A stretch of DNA of 23,935 nt, from positions 1 to 23,935 of the forward strand of contig JAFAZM010000397.1 of NCBI GenBank assembly GCA_019239785.1. The letters run 5' to 3'. Origin of the DNA: Sphingomonadaceae bacterium (GTDB lineage Bacteria > Pseudomonadota > Alphaproteobacteria > Sphingomonadales > Sphingomonadaceae). The notes below the pieces were generated by a model that did not search any database, was not told the origin of the DNA, and worked only from the letters and a program-made list of their open reading frames with translations. Shown piece by piece: positions 9,829 through 18,228 of the stretch. Both the position numbers and the translations under genes were made by a program. Each line of letters opens with the position of its first letter. Position 1 is the first letter of the stretch.

Positions 9829-11327
9829 GCGAGCTTCCAAAGGATACGCTTGGGTTCGAGATGGACGCGGCGGGACACCCTCTCCCCCCGACGGGGGGAG
9901 GGCTCGAACGGAAGCCGACGACCACTCCCGCCCGCATCGCTCCACTCCCGAACCTGCCGGTCTTCCACAAGCTCACCGGCCGCAAGGCGGTGGTCGTCGG
10001 CGGTTCGCAGGGCGCCTTGTGGAAAGCGGAGCTGCTCGCCGCGGCGGGCGCGAACGTGCTGGTCCTGGCCGGGCACGAGGCGGCGGCGAAACTGTTCGAC
10101 GGGCTTGCCGCGACGGTGCTGCCGCGCGGCTGGCAGCCACAGGATCTGGACGGCGCCGCGCTGGCCGTCGCCGATCTCGCCGACCGCGCCGAAGCCGAGC
10201 GCTTCGTCGCTGCCGCCCGTGCGGCGGGGGCGCCGGTCAACGTCATCGACCGCACCGAATTGTGCGACTTCACCTTCGGCACGATCGTCAACCGCGCGCC
10301 GGTGGTGATTGCGATCTCGACCGACGGCGGTGCGCCGACCCTGGGCCAGGCGATCCGCGCGCGGATCGAAAGCGTGCTGCCGCTCGGCCTCTCGGGCTGG
10401 GCCAAGGCGGCGCTGCGCTGGCGGCCGCAGGTCAAGGCGCGGCTCGCCGATTTCGCCGACCGGCGGCGCTTCTGGCAGGCCTTTGCTTCCCTCGCCTGGA
10501 CGCAGGCGGATCGTGCGCCGGACGACGCCGACCGCGAGAATTTGCTGCGCAGCATTTCCGCAGCAAAAGGGCGCGGCAAGGTAACCCTGGTTGGCGCCGG
10601 TCCCGGCGATCCCGAGCTGCTGACGCTGAAGGCGGTGCGTGCGCTGCAGACGGCGACGATCATCCTCTACGACGATCTGGTCGGCCCCGAGATATTGGAG
10701 CTCGCGCGGCGCGAGGCGACCCGGATCGCGGTCGGCAAGACCGGCCACGGCCCCTCCGTCCGCCAGTCGGAGATTTGCGAGCGCATCGTCGCCCTCGCCG
10801 AAGCGGGCGAGACCGTGGTGCGCCTGAAGGGCGGCGATCCGCTGATCTTCGGCCGCGCCACCGAGGAGGTCGACGCCTGCCGCGCGGCCGGCATCGAGGT
10901 CGCGATCGTCCCCGGCATCTCGGCCGCGCAGGGCGCCGCCGCCGCGCTCGGCGTCTCGCTGACCGAGCGGATGCAGGCGCGGCGCGTGCAATATGTCACC
11001 GGCCACGGCGCCGACGGGAAGCTGCCCCGGGACCTCGACTGGGCCGCGATCGCAGATCCGATTGCGACGACGGCGGTGTACATGCCGCGCCGCACGCTCG
11101 CCGAGTTCGCGCGCGAGGCGATGGCGCACGGCCTCGCCGCCGGCACGCCCGCGGTCGCCGTGGCGTCGGCGACCCTGCCCGCGCAGCAGCATGTCGCCGG
11201 CCGGCTCGCCGATCTGCCGGGCTTGGTGCCGTCCCTCGCGCCCGGCGCGCCGGTGATCGTCCTGCTCGGCGCGGTCGTGGGCGACCTCCCCGCCGCCGTT
11301 CCGCAGGTCGCGGCGAGCGCGGCATGA
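9825..11327 (+). CDS. cysG: Siroheme synthase, multifunctional
   Basis: A 500-residue fusion that makes siroheme for CysI. The N-terminal half (about 43-245) is the NAD-dependent precorrin-2 dehydrogenase/ferrochelatase, with the nucleotide-binding segment LTGRKAVVVGGSQGALWKAELL. The C-terminal half (about 248-495) is uroporphyrinogen-III C-methyltransferase, with VTLVGAGPGDPELLTLKA, VVRLKGGDPLIFGR and VPGISAAQGAAAALG. The first roughly 42 residues are an unusual extension; part of it (GHPLPPTGGG) is translated from a C/G-rich palindrome of the kind repeated between genes in this window. I keep ATG 9825 because it overlaps the cysH stop (ATGA); translation could also start further inside. The cysD start overlaps the stop. 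Confidence 0.95.
   Translation: MSELPKDTLGFEMDAAGHPLPPTGGGLERKPTTTPARIAPLPNLPVFHKLTGRKAVVVGGSQGALWKAELLAAAGANVLVLAGHEAAAKLFDGLAATVLPRGWQPQDLDGAALAVADLADRAEAERFVAAARAAGAPVNVIDRTELCDFTFGTIVNRAPVVIAISTDGGAPTLGQAIRARIESVLPLGLSGWAKAALRWRPQVKARLADFADRRRFWQAFASLAWTQADRAPDDADRENLLRSISAAKGRGKVTLVGAGPGDPELLTLKAVRALQTATIILYDDLVGPEILELARREATRIAVGKTGHGPSVRQSEICERIVALAEAGETVVRLKGGDPLIFGRATEEVDACRAAGIEVAIVPGISAAQGAAAALGVSLTERMQARRVQYVTGHGADGKLPRDLDWAAIADPIATTAVYMPRRTLAEFAREAMAHGLAAGTPAVAVASATLPAQQHVAGRLADLPGLVPSLAPGAPVIVLLGAVVGDLPAAVPQVAASAA
9878..9902. repeat. Interspersed palindrome inside the cysG coding region
   Basis: A near-perfect stem, CTCCCCCC-GAC-GGGGGGAG with outer CCC/GGG arms. It matches the pattern of intergenic elements here, such as CCCTCTCCC...GGGAGAGGG at 22524-22547. 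It is read in frame as part of the CysG N-terminal extension and introduces no stop or frameshift. Confidence 0.65.
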
Positions 11328-12256
11328 TGAACGTCCATCTGCCGGTCGCGCAGAGCGAGCCCGCTCTGACCCATTTGCAGCAGCTCGAGGCGGAGAGCAT
11401 CCATATCTTCCGCGAGGTGGTCGCGGAGACCGACAATCCGGTGATGCTCTATTCGGTGGGCAAGGACAGCGCGGTGATGCTGCACCTCGCTCGCAAGGCC
11501 TTCTTTCCGGCGTCGCCGCCTTTCCCTTTGCTCCATGTCGACACGACCTGGAAGTTCCGGGCGATGTACGAGATGCGCGATCGCGCCGCGCGCGAGGCGG
11601 GGATGGAGCTGATCGTCCATCGCAACCCGGAAGCGCTGCGGCTCGGCGTCAATCCGTTCGACCATGGCAGCCGCCACACCGACATGTGGAAGACGGAAGG
11701 CCTGCGCCAGGCGCTCGACCTGCACGGCTTCGACGCGGCGTTCGGCGGCGCGCGGCGGGACGAGGAGAAGAGCCGGGCGAAGGAACGGGTGTTCAGCTTC
11801 CGCTCCGCCCAGCATCGCTGGGATCCGAAGAACCAGCGGCCCGAGCTCTGGGATCTCTACAATGCCCGCAAGGGCAGGGGCGAGACGATCCGGATCTTCC
11901 CGCTCTCCAACTGGACCGAGCTCGACATCTGGCAATATATTCATGCCGAGGGGATCGAGATCGTCCCGCTCTACCTCGCCGCGCCGCGCCCGACCGTCGA
12001 GCGCGACGGCCTGCTCCTGATGGTCGACGACGAGCGCTTTCCGCTGGCGCCGGGCGAGCAGCCGGTCGAGCGCTCGATCCGCTTCCGCACCCTCGGCTGC
12101 TACCCGCTCACCGGCGCGATCGAGAGCGACGCGGCGACCCTGCCGGGCGTCATCCGCGAAATGCTCGTCGCCACCACCTCGGAGCGCGAGGGCAGGGCGA
12201 TCGACAAGGACCAGACGGCGAGCATGGAGAAGAAGAAGCAGGAGGGGTATTTTTGA
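11324..12256 (+). CDS. cysD: Sulfate adenylyltransferase subunit 2
   Basis: A 310-residue catalytic subunit of ATP sulfurylase, which makes APS from ATP and sulfate with CysN as GTPase partner. The PP-loop signature SVGKDSAVMLHLA lies at 44-56, followed by the conserved LLHVDTTWKFRAMYEMRD. The segments AFGGARRDEEKSRAKERVFS and IFPLSNWTELDIWQYI are hallmarks of CysD. The length matches the family (E. coli 302). The start is ATGATG; the first ATG (11324) overlaps the cysG stop (ATGA). The C-terminus TASMEKKKQEGYF is typical. A palindromic repeat separates it from cysN. Confidence 0.97.
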   Translation: MMNVHLPVAQSEPALTHLQQLEAESIHIFREVVAETDNPVMLYSVGKDSAVMLHLARKAFFPASPPFPLLHVDTTWKFRAMYEMRDRAAREAGMELIVHRNPEALRLGVNPFDHGSRHTDMWKTEGLRQALDLHGFDAAFGGARRDEEKSRAKERVFSFRSAQHRWDPKNQRPELWDLYNARKGRGETIRIFPLSNWTELDIWQYIHAEGIEIVPLYLAAPRPTVERDGLLLMVDDERFPLAPGEQPVERSIRFRTLGCYPLTGAIESDAATLPGVIREMLVATTSEREGRAIDKDQTASMEKKKQEGYF

Positions 12257-12261
12257 TGCTG

Positions 12262-12350
12262 AGCGTCATGCGAAGCGTGACGCCGGCGTCAACCCCGGAC
12301 TTGATCCGGGGTCCAGGCGGCGTCTGGATTCCCGCTTTCGCGGGAATGAC
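12262..12350. repeat. Three-hairpin palindromic repeat between cysD and cysN
   Basis: Three stems in 89 bases: GCGTCATGC-GAA-GCGTGACGC (12263-12283, one G-T pair), CCCCGGA-CTTGA-TCCGGGG (12293-12311) and ATTCCCGC-TTTC-GCGGGAAT (12328-12347). The elements are of the dispersed type common in sphingomonads and other alphaproteobacteria. It lies inside the cys operon, in the only sizeable gap between its genes, and may affect mRNA stability or the ratio of CysD to CysN. Confidence 0.8.
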
Positions 12351-12362
12351 GGAAACCGATTG

Positions 12363-14036
12363 ATGGCCACCGCCCTCCGCACCCCTCCTGCCGACGACGC
12401 CGCGCGCGAGGTCGAGGCCTATCTCCTTGCCAATGCGCGCAAGCCGATGCTGCGCTTCATCACCTGCGGCTCGGTGGACGACGGCAAGTCGACCCTGATC
12501 GGCCGGCTGCTCTACGACAGCAAGTTGCTGTTCGAGGACCAGCTCGCGGCGCTCGAGAATGACAGCCGCAAATCAGGAGCCGCCGGCGGCGCGCTCGATT
12601 TCGCCCTGCTCGTCGACGGCCTCGCCGCCGAGCGCGAGCAGGGAATCACGATCGACGTCGCCTACCGCTTCTTCGCGACCGACGCGCGCAAGTTCGTCGT
12701 CGCCGACACGCCGGGCCACGAGCAATATACGCGCAACATGGTGACCGGCGCCTCCACGGCCGACGCCGCCGTGATCCTGATCGACGCGCGCAAGGGCGTG
12801 CTGACCCAGACCCGGCGCCATTCCCATATCGCCCATCTGCTCGGCATCCGGCACCTGGTCCTCGCCGTGAACAAGATGGACCTGATCGGCTACGACCAGG
12901 CCCGGTTCGAGGCGATTCTTGCCGACTATCGCGCCTTCGCCGCCGGCGCTGGGATCGGGGCCTTCACTCCCATTCCCGTCTCGGGCCTTGAGGGCGACAA
13001 CGTCACGTCGCGCAGCACACACATGCCCTGGTATGCTGGCCCAGCCTTGCTCGAGCATCTCGAGCGCATTCCGGTGCGGGAGGCGAACGCGGCCGCCGAT
13101 CCGTTCCGGATGCCCGTGCAATGGGTAAACCGCGCCGACCAGAATTTCCGCGGCTATGCCGGCACGATCGCCTCCGGGCGCATCCGTCCCGGCGACCGGG
13201 TCGCGATCCTGCCGTCGGGCCGGACGACTCGGGTCGAGCGGATCGTGACCTTCGACGGCGAGCTCGACCTGGCCGGGGCCGGCCAGGCGGTCACCCTGAC
13301 CCTGGCGGACGAGGTGGATTGCTCCCGCGGCGACACGATCGCCGCCGATCCGGCCGGCCTGGACGTGGTCGATCATCTCGATGCGGACCTGGTCTGGATG
13401 GCGGCGGAGCCGCTGCGGCCCGGCCGCGCCTACTGGCTGAAGCTCGGTGCGCTCACCGTCGCCGCAAGCGTCGCCCGCGTCGCAGCGGTCCGCGACATCG
13501 ACACGATGGCCGCGGGCCCCGGCCGGCCGCTCGGCCTCAACGATATCGGCCGCTGCGCGCTGGTCCTCGACCGGCCGATCCCGGCCGCGCTCTACCGCGA
13601 TAACAGGCGGCTCGGCGGCTTCATCCTGATCGACCGGGCGAGCCAGGCGACGCTCGCCGCTGGGATGATCGCCGCCTTTCCGGACCGGCCGAAGCTGGCG
13701 GCCGATCCGGGGCAGGGGCGGATCATCTGGCTCACCGGTTCCTCGCCCGAGGAACGGGCCCGCTTCGCCCGCAAGGCGCGCGAGCGGTTCGCGGCGCGCG
13801 GCCGCTCCTCCTTCGTGCTCGAGGAGGGGACGCTGCGCGACGGGCTCAGCGCGGATCTCGGGGGCTCGGACGCGGACGACGCGGAGAATCGCCGGCGCTC
13901 GCTCGAGGTCGCGAAATTGCTCAGCCGCGCCGGCGTCACCGTGCTCGTCGCGCTCGAAGCGCCGGCCGGGGCGGAGCGTCCGGGCACCGAGCTGGACGTG
14001 AACGGCGCCGCCCGGGATTGGGACTGGATCATCTGA
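12363..14036 (+). CDS. cysN: Sulfate adenylyltransferase subunit 1 (GTPase) with degenerate APS-kinase-like C-terminus
   Basis: 557 residues. Residues 1-435 are CysN, the EF-Tu-like GTPase that drives APS synthesis by CysD: G1 GSVDDGKST (36-44), REQGITIDVAYRFF, G3 DTPGHE (115-120) and G4 NKMD (170-173) are intact, followed by beta-barrel domains. From about 453 the chain follows the APS-kinase pattern (IIWLTGSSPEERARFA, LRDGLSADLGGSDADDAENRRR, EVAKLLSRAGVTVLVAL), but the kinase P-loop GLSGAGKST is replaced by GSSPEERAR, DGDNxR has become EEGTLR, and the domain ends about 30 residues after the EVAKLL helix. It therefore cannot be an active CysC as written. Start ATG 12363 is preferred to TTG 12360. 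An active APS kinase may exist elsewhere. Confidence 0.95.
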   Translation: MATALRTPPADDAAREVEAYLLANARKPMLRFITCGSVDDGKSTLIGRLLYDSKLLFEDQLAALENDSRKSGAAGGALDFALLVDGLAAEREQGITIDVAYRFFATDARKFVVADTPGHEQYTRNMVTGASTADAAVILIDARKGVLTQTRRHSHIAHLLGIRHLVLAVNKMDLIGYDQARFEAILADYRAFAAGAGIGAFTPIPVSGLEGDNVTSRSTHMPWYAGPALLEHLERIPVREANAAADPFRMPVQWVNRADQNFRGYAGTIASGRIRPGDRVAILPSGRTTRVERIVTFDGELDLAGAGQAVTLTLADEVDCSRGDTIAADPAGLDVVDHLDADLVWMAAEPLRPGRAYWLKLGALTVAASVARVAAVRDIDTMAAGPGRPLGLNDIGRCALVLDRPIPAALYRDNRRLGGFILIDRASQATLAAGMIAAFPDRPKLAADPGQGRIIWLTGSSPEERARFARKARERFAARGRSSFVLEEGTLRDGLSADLGGSDADDAENRRRSLEVAKLLSRAGVTVLVALEAPAGAERPGTELDVNGAARDWDWII

Positions 14037-14090
14037 TGATCCGCCTCGTTTCCACTGGGCGCATGGAGCGTTCGTTTCGGCTCAGCCATA

Positions 14091-14119
14091 TTGTCAACCG
14101 CAAGAGTAGAGTATCTACT
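14091..14119 (+). promoter_or_regulatory. Candidate promoter with overlapping palindromic operator
   Basis: TTGTCA at 14091-14096 is followed after 17 bases by TCTACT (14114-14119), a plausible -35/-10 pair. The -10 is one arm of the perfect dyad AGTAGA-GTA-TCTACT (14105-14119), where a repressor would block polymerase. It precedes the yezD-like gene by 28 bases. Inferred from sequence pattern only. Confidence 0.35.
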
Positions 14120-14147
14120 TCTCTCCGCGAATCAGGGAGGATCGGGC

Positions 14148-14330
14148 ATGACTGATCGAGTGGATGGCAAGGCCGGCGCTCTCGCTTCGGGGCCGGAGGA
14201 GGCGCTCGCCGCGATCCGGGATTATCTGCAGACGATCCGCTTCGGCTCGATCGCGCTCACCATCCACGACGGCCGCATCGTCCAGCTCGACGTGACCGAG
14301 AAGAAACGGCTCACGGCCAGCCCGGCCTGA
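14148..14330 (+). CDS. YezD-like small protein (DUF2292)
   Basis: A 60-residue protein whose core, IRDYLQTIRFGSIALTIHDGRIVQLDVTEKKRL, matches the DUF2292/YezD family (pattern I+YGS...I.DG.+VQ...TEK.RL). These small cytoplasmic proteins often lie beside sulfur or sulfate genes, but their function is not established. ATG 14148 is preceded by AGGGAGG (14135-14141), a strong ribosome site. The same frame is open upstream to 14091 but without a ribosome site. The gene follows cysN by about 110 bases and precedes a TonB-dependent receptor by 59, suggesting a two-gene unit with the receptor. Confidence 0.8.
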   Translation: MTDRVDGKAGALASGPEEALAAIRDYLQTIRFGSIALTIHDGRIVQLDVTEKKRLTASPA

Positions 14331-14389
14331 CCGAAACACTCACCGCTGCCGACCGGACCGCCGGAGGCGACGCGATCGAAACAGGAGGA

Positions 14390-16960
14390 ATGATGATCGC
14401 TCGCTTTGCTCTTCTCTCGGGCTCGGCCCTTGCGGCGCTGGCAGCGCCCCCGGCTTTCGCGCAGACCGCGCCTGCGCCCCCTCGCTCCCCGGTGGAGGGT
14501 CCGGCGCTTGCTCTGGCCAGCGCGGCGGAGCCCGGCGATGGGGCGGCCGCAGTCCCGTCCGCAGCACCCGCAGCGGGGAACGGCGCGGAGGCGACAGCAA
14601 ATCAGGACGTCGCAGGCGGCGAGAATGCGCCTCCCAATGAGATCGTCATCACCGCAACGCGCCGCGAGGCGAACGTCCAGGACGTCCCGATCCCGATCTC
14701 CGTCCTGAGCGGAGCGACGATCGCCGACAGCGGCACGCAGAACATCAGCCAGCTCACGCAACTGCAGCCGTCGATCACCTATTACGGCACCAATCCGCGC
14801 AACGCGGCGATCAACATCCGCGGCCTCGGCGCGCCGCTGGGCCTGACCAACGACGGGCTCGAGCAGGGCGTCGGGGTTTATATCGACCAGGTCTATTACA
14901 GCCGGGTCGCGAACAGCGTGTTCGATTTGTTCGACGTGCAGCGCGTCGAGGTGCTGCGCGGCCCGCAAGGCACTCTGTTCGGCAAGAACACCACGGCCGG
15001 GGCGATCAACGTCATTACCAATGCGCCGAGCTTCACGCCCGAAGCGCATGTCGAGCTTACGGCGGGCAGCCTTCGCTTCCTGCAGGCGAGAGGCGTCGTT
15101 TCCGGTCCGCTGAGCGACACGCTGGCGTTCCGGTTGGCCGGTTCGGGCACGTCGCGCCGGGGCACGATCTACGATGTTGCGAGAGATCAGTATCTGAACG
15201 ATCGCCAGAACCTCAGCGGCCGCGCATCTTTCCTGTGGCGCACGACGGGCAATCTCGATGTCACGCTCACCGGCGATTATACGGAATCCTTTCCCAATTC
15301 GGGGGCGCAGATCTTCGTCCGGACCGGGGCGACGCAACGTCCGCTGAACCGGCAGTTCGCAGCCCTGGCGGCTGCGTTCAACTACGCGCCACCGAGCACC
15401 AACCCGTTCGACAGGATCACCGACCTGGACACCGCGAGCCGGTCCGGCCAGCGCGCGGGCGGCGTATCCCTCCGCGCGGAGTGGGATCTGGGCGCCGGCA
15501 AGCTCACCTCGGTGTCCGCATGGCGCTTCTGGAACTGGTATCCTTCGAGCGATCGGGACTTCACCGGACTTCCGATCACCACCATCTCCGCGAACCCATC
15601 CCAGCATCGCCAGTGGACCCAGGAAGTCCGCTATGCCTCTCGCGGTGGGGAAAGGTTCGACTATGTTATCGGTGCGTTCTATTTCAACCAGCGGTTCCAC
15701 ACGCCTGGCGTTCAGGAGCAGGGCTCGGCGGCGAGCCGGTTTCTGCTCAACCCTGGAAACGTTCCTGCGGGGTCCAGCGCTTGCAACCCTCCGACGGCCA
15801 ATGCCTGCAACCCGGCCGTGCTCAACGGCCTTCGCTCAGATAACGATATTCGCTACCGAAGCACGAGCGCCGCGCTCTACGGTCAGGTGACCTGGAACGT
15901 GAACGACCGCTTGCGAATCCAGCCTGGCGTCCGGCTGAACTACGATCACAAGCAAGGATCCTACCAGTCGGTGGTGACGACCGCCAGCGGCAGCACGACC
16001 TTGAACAGCGATCAGCGTAATACCCTGCCGCCGCAATCCTATCAGGCGACTTTGGGCCAGTGGAACCTCGCCTACGATCTCACCGCCTCCTATCATTTCA
16101 GCCGCGACGTGATGGCCTATGGCACTTACGCGCACAGCTTCAGGTCGGCCGGCATCAACATGAACGGCCTTCCCCTGAGCGGCGGCGTCCCGGTGCTGAG
16201 CGCCGCGACCGTCCGGCCCGAGAAGATCGACAGCTTCGAGCTGGGCTTGAAGACCGAGCTCTTCGCGCGCCGCGCGCGCTTGAACCTCTCACTGTTCCAG
16301 ACCGATATCCGCGATTTCCAGACCACCGTCACCAGCAGCCCGAGCGGCGGCGTGGTGCTCGCCTATCTGGCGAACGCGGACAAGGTCAGGGTGAGGGGCG
16401 CGGAAGCGGAGTTCAACTTCCTGGTGAGCGACCGTTTCTCCTTCTACGCCAACGGCACCTATACCGACGCCCGCTATTTGCGTTTCCCGGACGCGCCCTG
16501 CCCGCCGGAGCTGTCCGGCGGCACGATCGCACAGCCGGGCCAGACGCCCAGCGCTCCGGGTACGCCGGGAGGGATCAGCCCGGCGAGCTGCAACGCTTCG
16601 GGCAGCTGGCTGCCGGGCGTCTCGAAATGGTCGGCGACCTACGGATTCGAATATAATCTCCCAGCGAACCTGCTGGGCCAGCGAGGCCATGCCTATCTCG
16701 GCTTCGACGGCAGCGCGCGCACCAAATTCTCCTCCAATCCGACGCGGTCGCTCTACACGGACGTGAACGGCTATTCCCTGGCGAATTTCCGCCTCGGCTT
16801 TCGTTCGGGCAATCATTGGAACCTGTTCGCCTGGGTGAGGAATGCCTTCGATCGCAATTATTTCGAGGTGCTCTCGCTCGGCCCGAGCAACACCGGCCTC
16901 ATCGTCGGCCTGCCCGGCGACCCGCGCACATGGGGGGTGACCTTCACCGCCGATTTCTAG
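14390..16960 (+). CDS. TonB-dependent outer-membrane receptor
   Basis: An 856-residue outer-membrane receptor. Residues 1-24 are a signal peptide (cleaved at AFA-Q). A low-complexity Ala/Pro/Gly linker follows to about 82, then a TonB box-like NEIVITATRREANVQDVPIPISV. The plug domain has the typical LQPSITYYG...NIRGLG, VYIDQVYYSR and VEVLRGPQGTLFGKNTTAGAINV. The rest is beta-barrel ending in phenylalanine (WGVTFTADF), the usual barrel terminus. There is no N-terminal signalling domain. The closest-looking class is the large sphingomonad family of iron-complex or carbohydrate-type receptors, whose substrates are mostly unknown. Position after the cys operon and yezD makes a sulfur compound a reasonable guess, but only a guess. 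AGGAGG lies immediately upstream; ATG 14390 or 14393 may be used. Confidence 0.95.
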   Translation: MMIARFALLSGSALAALAAPPAFAQTAPAPPRSPVEGPALALASAAEPGDGAAAVPSAAPAAGNGAEATANQDVAGGENAPPNEIVITATRREANVQDVPIPISVLSGATIADSGTQNISQLTQLQPSITYYGTNPRNAAINIRGLGAPLGLTNDGLEQGVGVYIDQVYYSRVANSVFDLFDVQRVEVLRGPQGTLFGKNTTAGAINVITNAPSFTPEAHVELTAGSLRFLQARGVVSGPLSDTLAFRLAGSGTSRRGTIYDVARDQYLNDRQNLSGRASFLWRTTGNLDVTLTGDYTESFPNSGAQIFVRTGATQRPLNRQFAALAAAFNYAPPSTNPFDRITDLDTASRSGQRAGGVSLRAEWDLGAGKLTSVSAWRFWNWYPSSDRDFTGLPITTISANPSQHRQWTQEVRYASRGGERFDYVIGAFYFNQRFHTPGVQEQGSAASRFLLNPGNVPAGSSACNPPTANACNPAVLNGLRSDNDIRYRSTSAALYGQVTWNVNDRLRIQPGVRLNYDHKQGSYQSVVTTASGSTTLNSDQRNTLPPQSYQATLGQWNLAYDLTASYHFSRDVMAYGTYAHSFRSAGINMNGLPLSGGVPVLSAATVRPEKIDSFELGLKTELFARRARLNLSLFQTDIRDFQTTVTSSPSGGVVLAYLANADKVRVRGAEAEFNFLVSDRFSFYANGTYTDARYLRFPDAPCPPELSGGTIAQPGQTPSAPGTPGGISPASCNASGSWLPGVSKWSATYGFEYNLPANLLGQRGHAYLGFDGSARTKFSSNPTRSLYTDVNGYSLANFRLGFRSGNHWNLFAWVRNAFDRNYFEVLSLGPSNTGLIVGLPGDPRTWGVTFTADF

Positions 16961-17058
16961 TGCATCGTAAAGAGGAGAGGGGGTGAGGCAGGCCTCCTTC
17001 TCGACGCGTGGCCCGGCCGCGGCTATCCTGTGGAGAGAGGCGGAGATGGAGAGGTGCA

Positions 17059-17874
17059 TTGTCGGTGAAGACAATCGTGCTGCCACTGCTCGCTCTGGCC
17101 GGTTGCGCGACCTTGGCCGCGGCACAGCCGCCACCCGCAGCTTCGCCCGCCCCAACTGATTTCGACATCGTCGTCCGCGCCCGGCAGGAGCAGGCGATCC
17201 GCGCCTTCGTCGCTTCGGTCACCGAGGCCGGACGCTCGGGACAGCTTGCACGCTGGAACCGCGAAATCTGTCCGGCCGTGATCGGCATCGACGAAAGCCA
17301 GGCTGGCTTCATGGCGCTGCGGATCGGCGCGGTTGCGGCGCCGCTCGAGCTGCGGGTGCGCACCTCCGGCTGCCTCTCGACGATGCTGATCGTGGTGACC
17401 AACGACGCCGCCGGTCTCGCGACCCATTTCGCGCATCTCTATCCGGTGACTCTGCGCACCGACGGGCAGGCGAAGCTGAACCTGTTCGCGCATACCGGCC
17501 GGCCGGTGCGCTGGATCAGCGTGACCGATCTCGGCGGCGGCGTCCTGCCCAACAGCCGCCTTACCCGCGCGACGGATCCGCATTTCCAGGCGATGCTCGT
17601 CATCGTCGACGGACGGCAGATCGGCGGCTTCAGCCTTGGCGAGCTCTCCGACTATGTCGCGATGGTCGCGCTCGCCAATCCGCGGCCGGGCGCGCGCGAT
17701 CCAGCTTCGATCCTCTCGATGTTCGATCGGCCCCGCCCGGCGGACGGCCCATTCGCCCTGACCCGGACCGACCAGTCCTTCCTCGCGGGCCTCTACCGGA
17801 TGAACCCCTTTCAATCGGCGCAGTCGCAGCGGGAGTCGATCGCGCGGCACATGCGCCGGAACTCGTCCGACTGA
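17059..17874 (+). CDS. Exported protein or lipoprotein of unknown function
   Basis: A 271-residue protein beginning at TTG 17059, four bases after GGAGAGG (17048-17054); GTG 17065 is an alternative. The N-terminus MSVKTIVLPLLALAGCATLAAAQ is an export signal with a possible lipobox LAGC (Cys16) or a later signal peptidase I site (AAA-Q). The mature part has a proline-rich linker and then a globular region with ARWNREICPAVIG, LRVRTSGCLSTMLIVVTND and LGELSDYVAMVALANPRPGA. I do not recognise a named domain, although similar architectures exist as hypothetical envelope proteins in sphingomonads. The cysteines in EICPAV and SGCLST could form a disulfide. An ABM-like gene follows nine bases later, probably in one operon. 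Confidence 0.75.
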   Translation: MSVKTIVLPLLALAGCATLAAAQPPPAASPAPTDFDIVVRARQEQAIRAFVASVTEAGRSGQLARWNREICPAVIGIDESQAGFMALRIGAVAAPLELRVRTSGCLSTMLIVVTNDAAGLATHFAHLYPVTLRTDGQAKLNLFAHTGRPVRWISVTDLGGGVLPNSRLTRATDPHFQAMLVIVDGRQIGGFSLGELSDYVAMVALANPRPGARDPASILSMFDRPRPADGPFALTRTDQSFLAGLYRMNPFQSAQSQRESIARHMRRNSSD

Positions 17875-17883
17875 GCCGGAGCG

Positions 17884-18225
17884 ATGTTCGTCGCAATCTA
17901 CTGGTGGCGCGTGCATCCGGGGAAGGAAGAGCAGTTCCGCGCGGCCTGGCGGCGCGGCACCGAACTGATCGCGGCGCGCTATGGCGGGCTCGGCTCGCGG
18001 CTGCACCGCGCCGCCGACGGCCGCTTCATCGGCGTCGCCGAATGGCCGGACGAAGCGACCTGGCGCGCCGCCTACGAGGCGAAGATGGTCTATGACGAGC
18101 CCGAGACCAGGCGCGCCTTCGTCGAGGCGATCGCCGAGGCGCCGCGCGAGCCGTTGCTGCTGATGGAGGTGACGGACGACATGCTGGCGCGCACGGGGGC
18201 GCTGGGCGGTGCGGCATCAGGCTGA
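17884..18225 (+). CDS. Antibiotic-biosynthesis-monooxygenase-like (ABM) domain protein
   Basis: A 113-residue protein, MFVAIYWWRVHPGKEEQFRAAWRRGTELI..., with the ABM/dimeric alpha-beta barrel pattern: a first strand with Tyr-Trp-Trp, a PGKEEQFRAAW helix, a GRFIGVAEWPDEATWRAAYE segment and a short C-terminal strand LLLMEVTDD. Members range from small monooxygenases to heme-degrading or stress proteins; the sequence does not show which this is. It is probably cytoplasmic (no signal peptide). It follows the exported protein by nine bases and faces metB across a large palindromic element. Confidence 0.75.
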   Translation: MFVAIYWWRVHPGKEEQFRAAWRRGTELIAARYGGLGSRLHRAADGRFIGVAEWPDEATWRAAYEAKMVYDEPETRRAFVEAIAEAPREPLLLMEVTDDMLARTGALGGAASG

Positions 18226-18228
18226 CAC

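Noticed and set aside
16961..17058. Terminator after the TonB receptor
   Set aside because: GAGGC/GCCTC can pair but leaves too short a loop, and no T-run follows; not strong enough to annotate.
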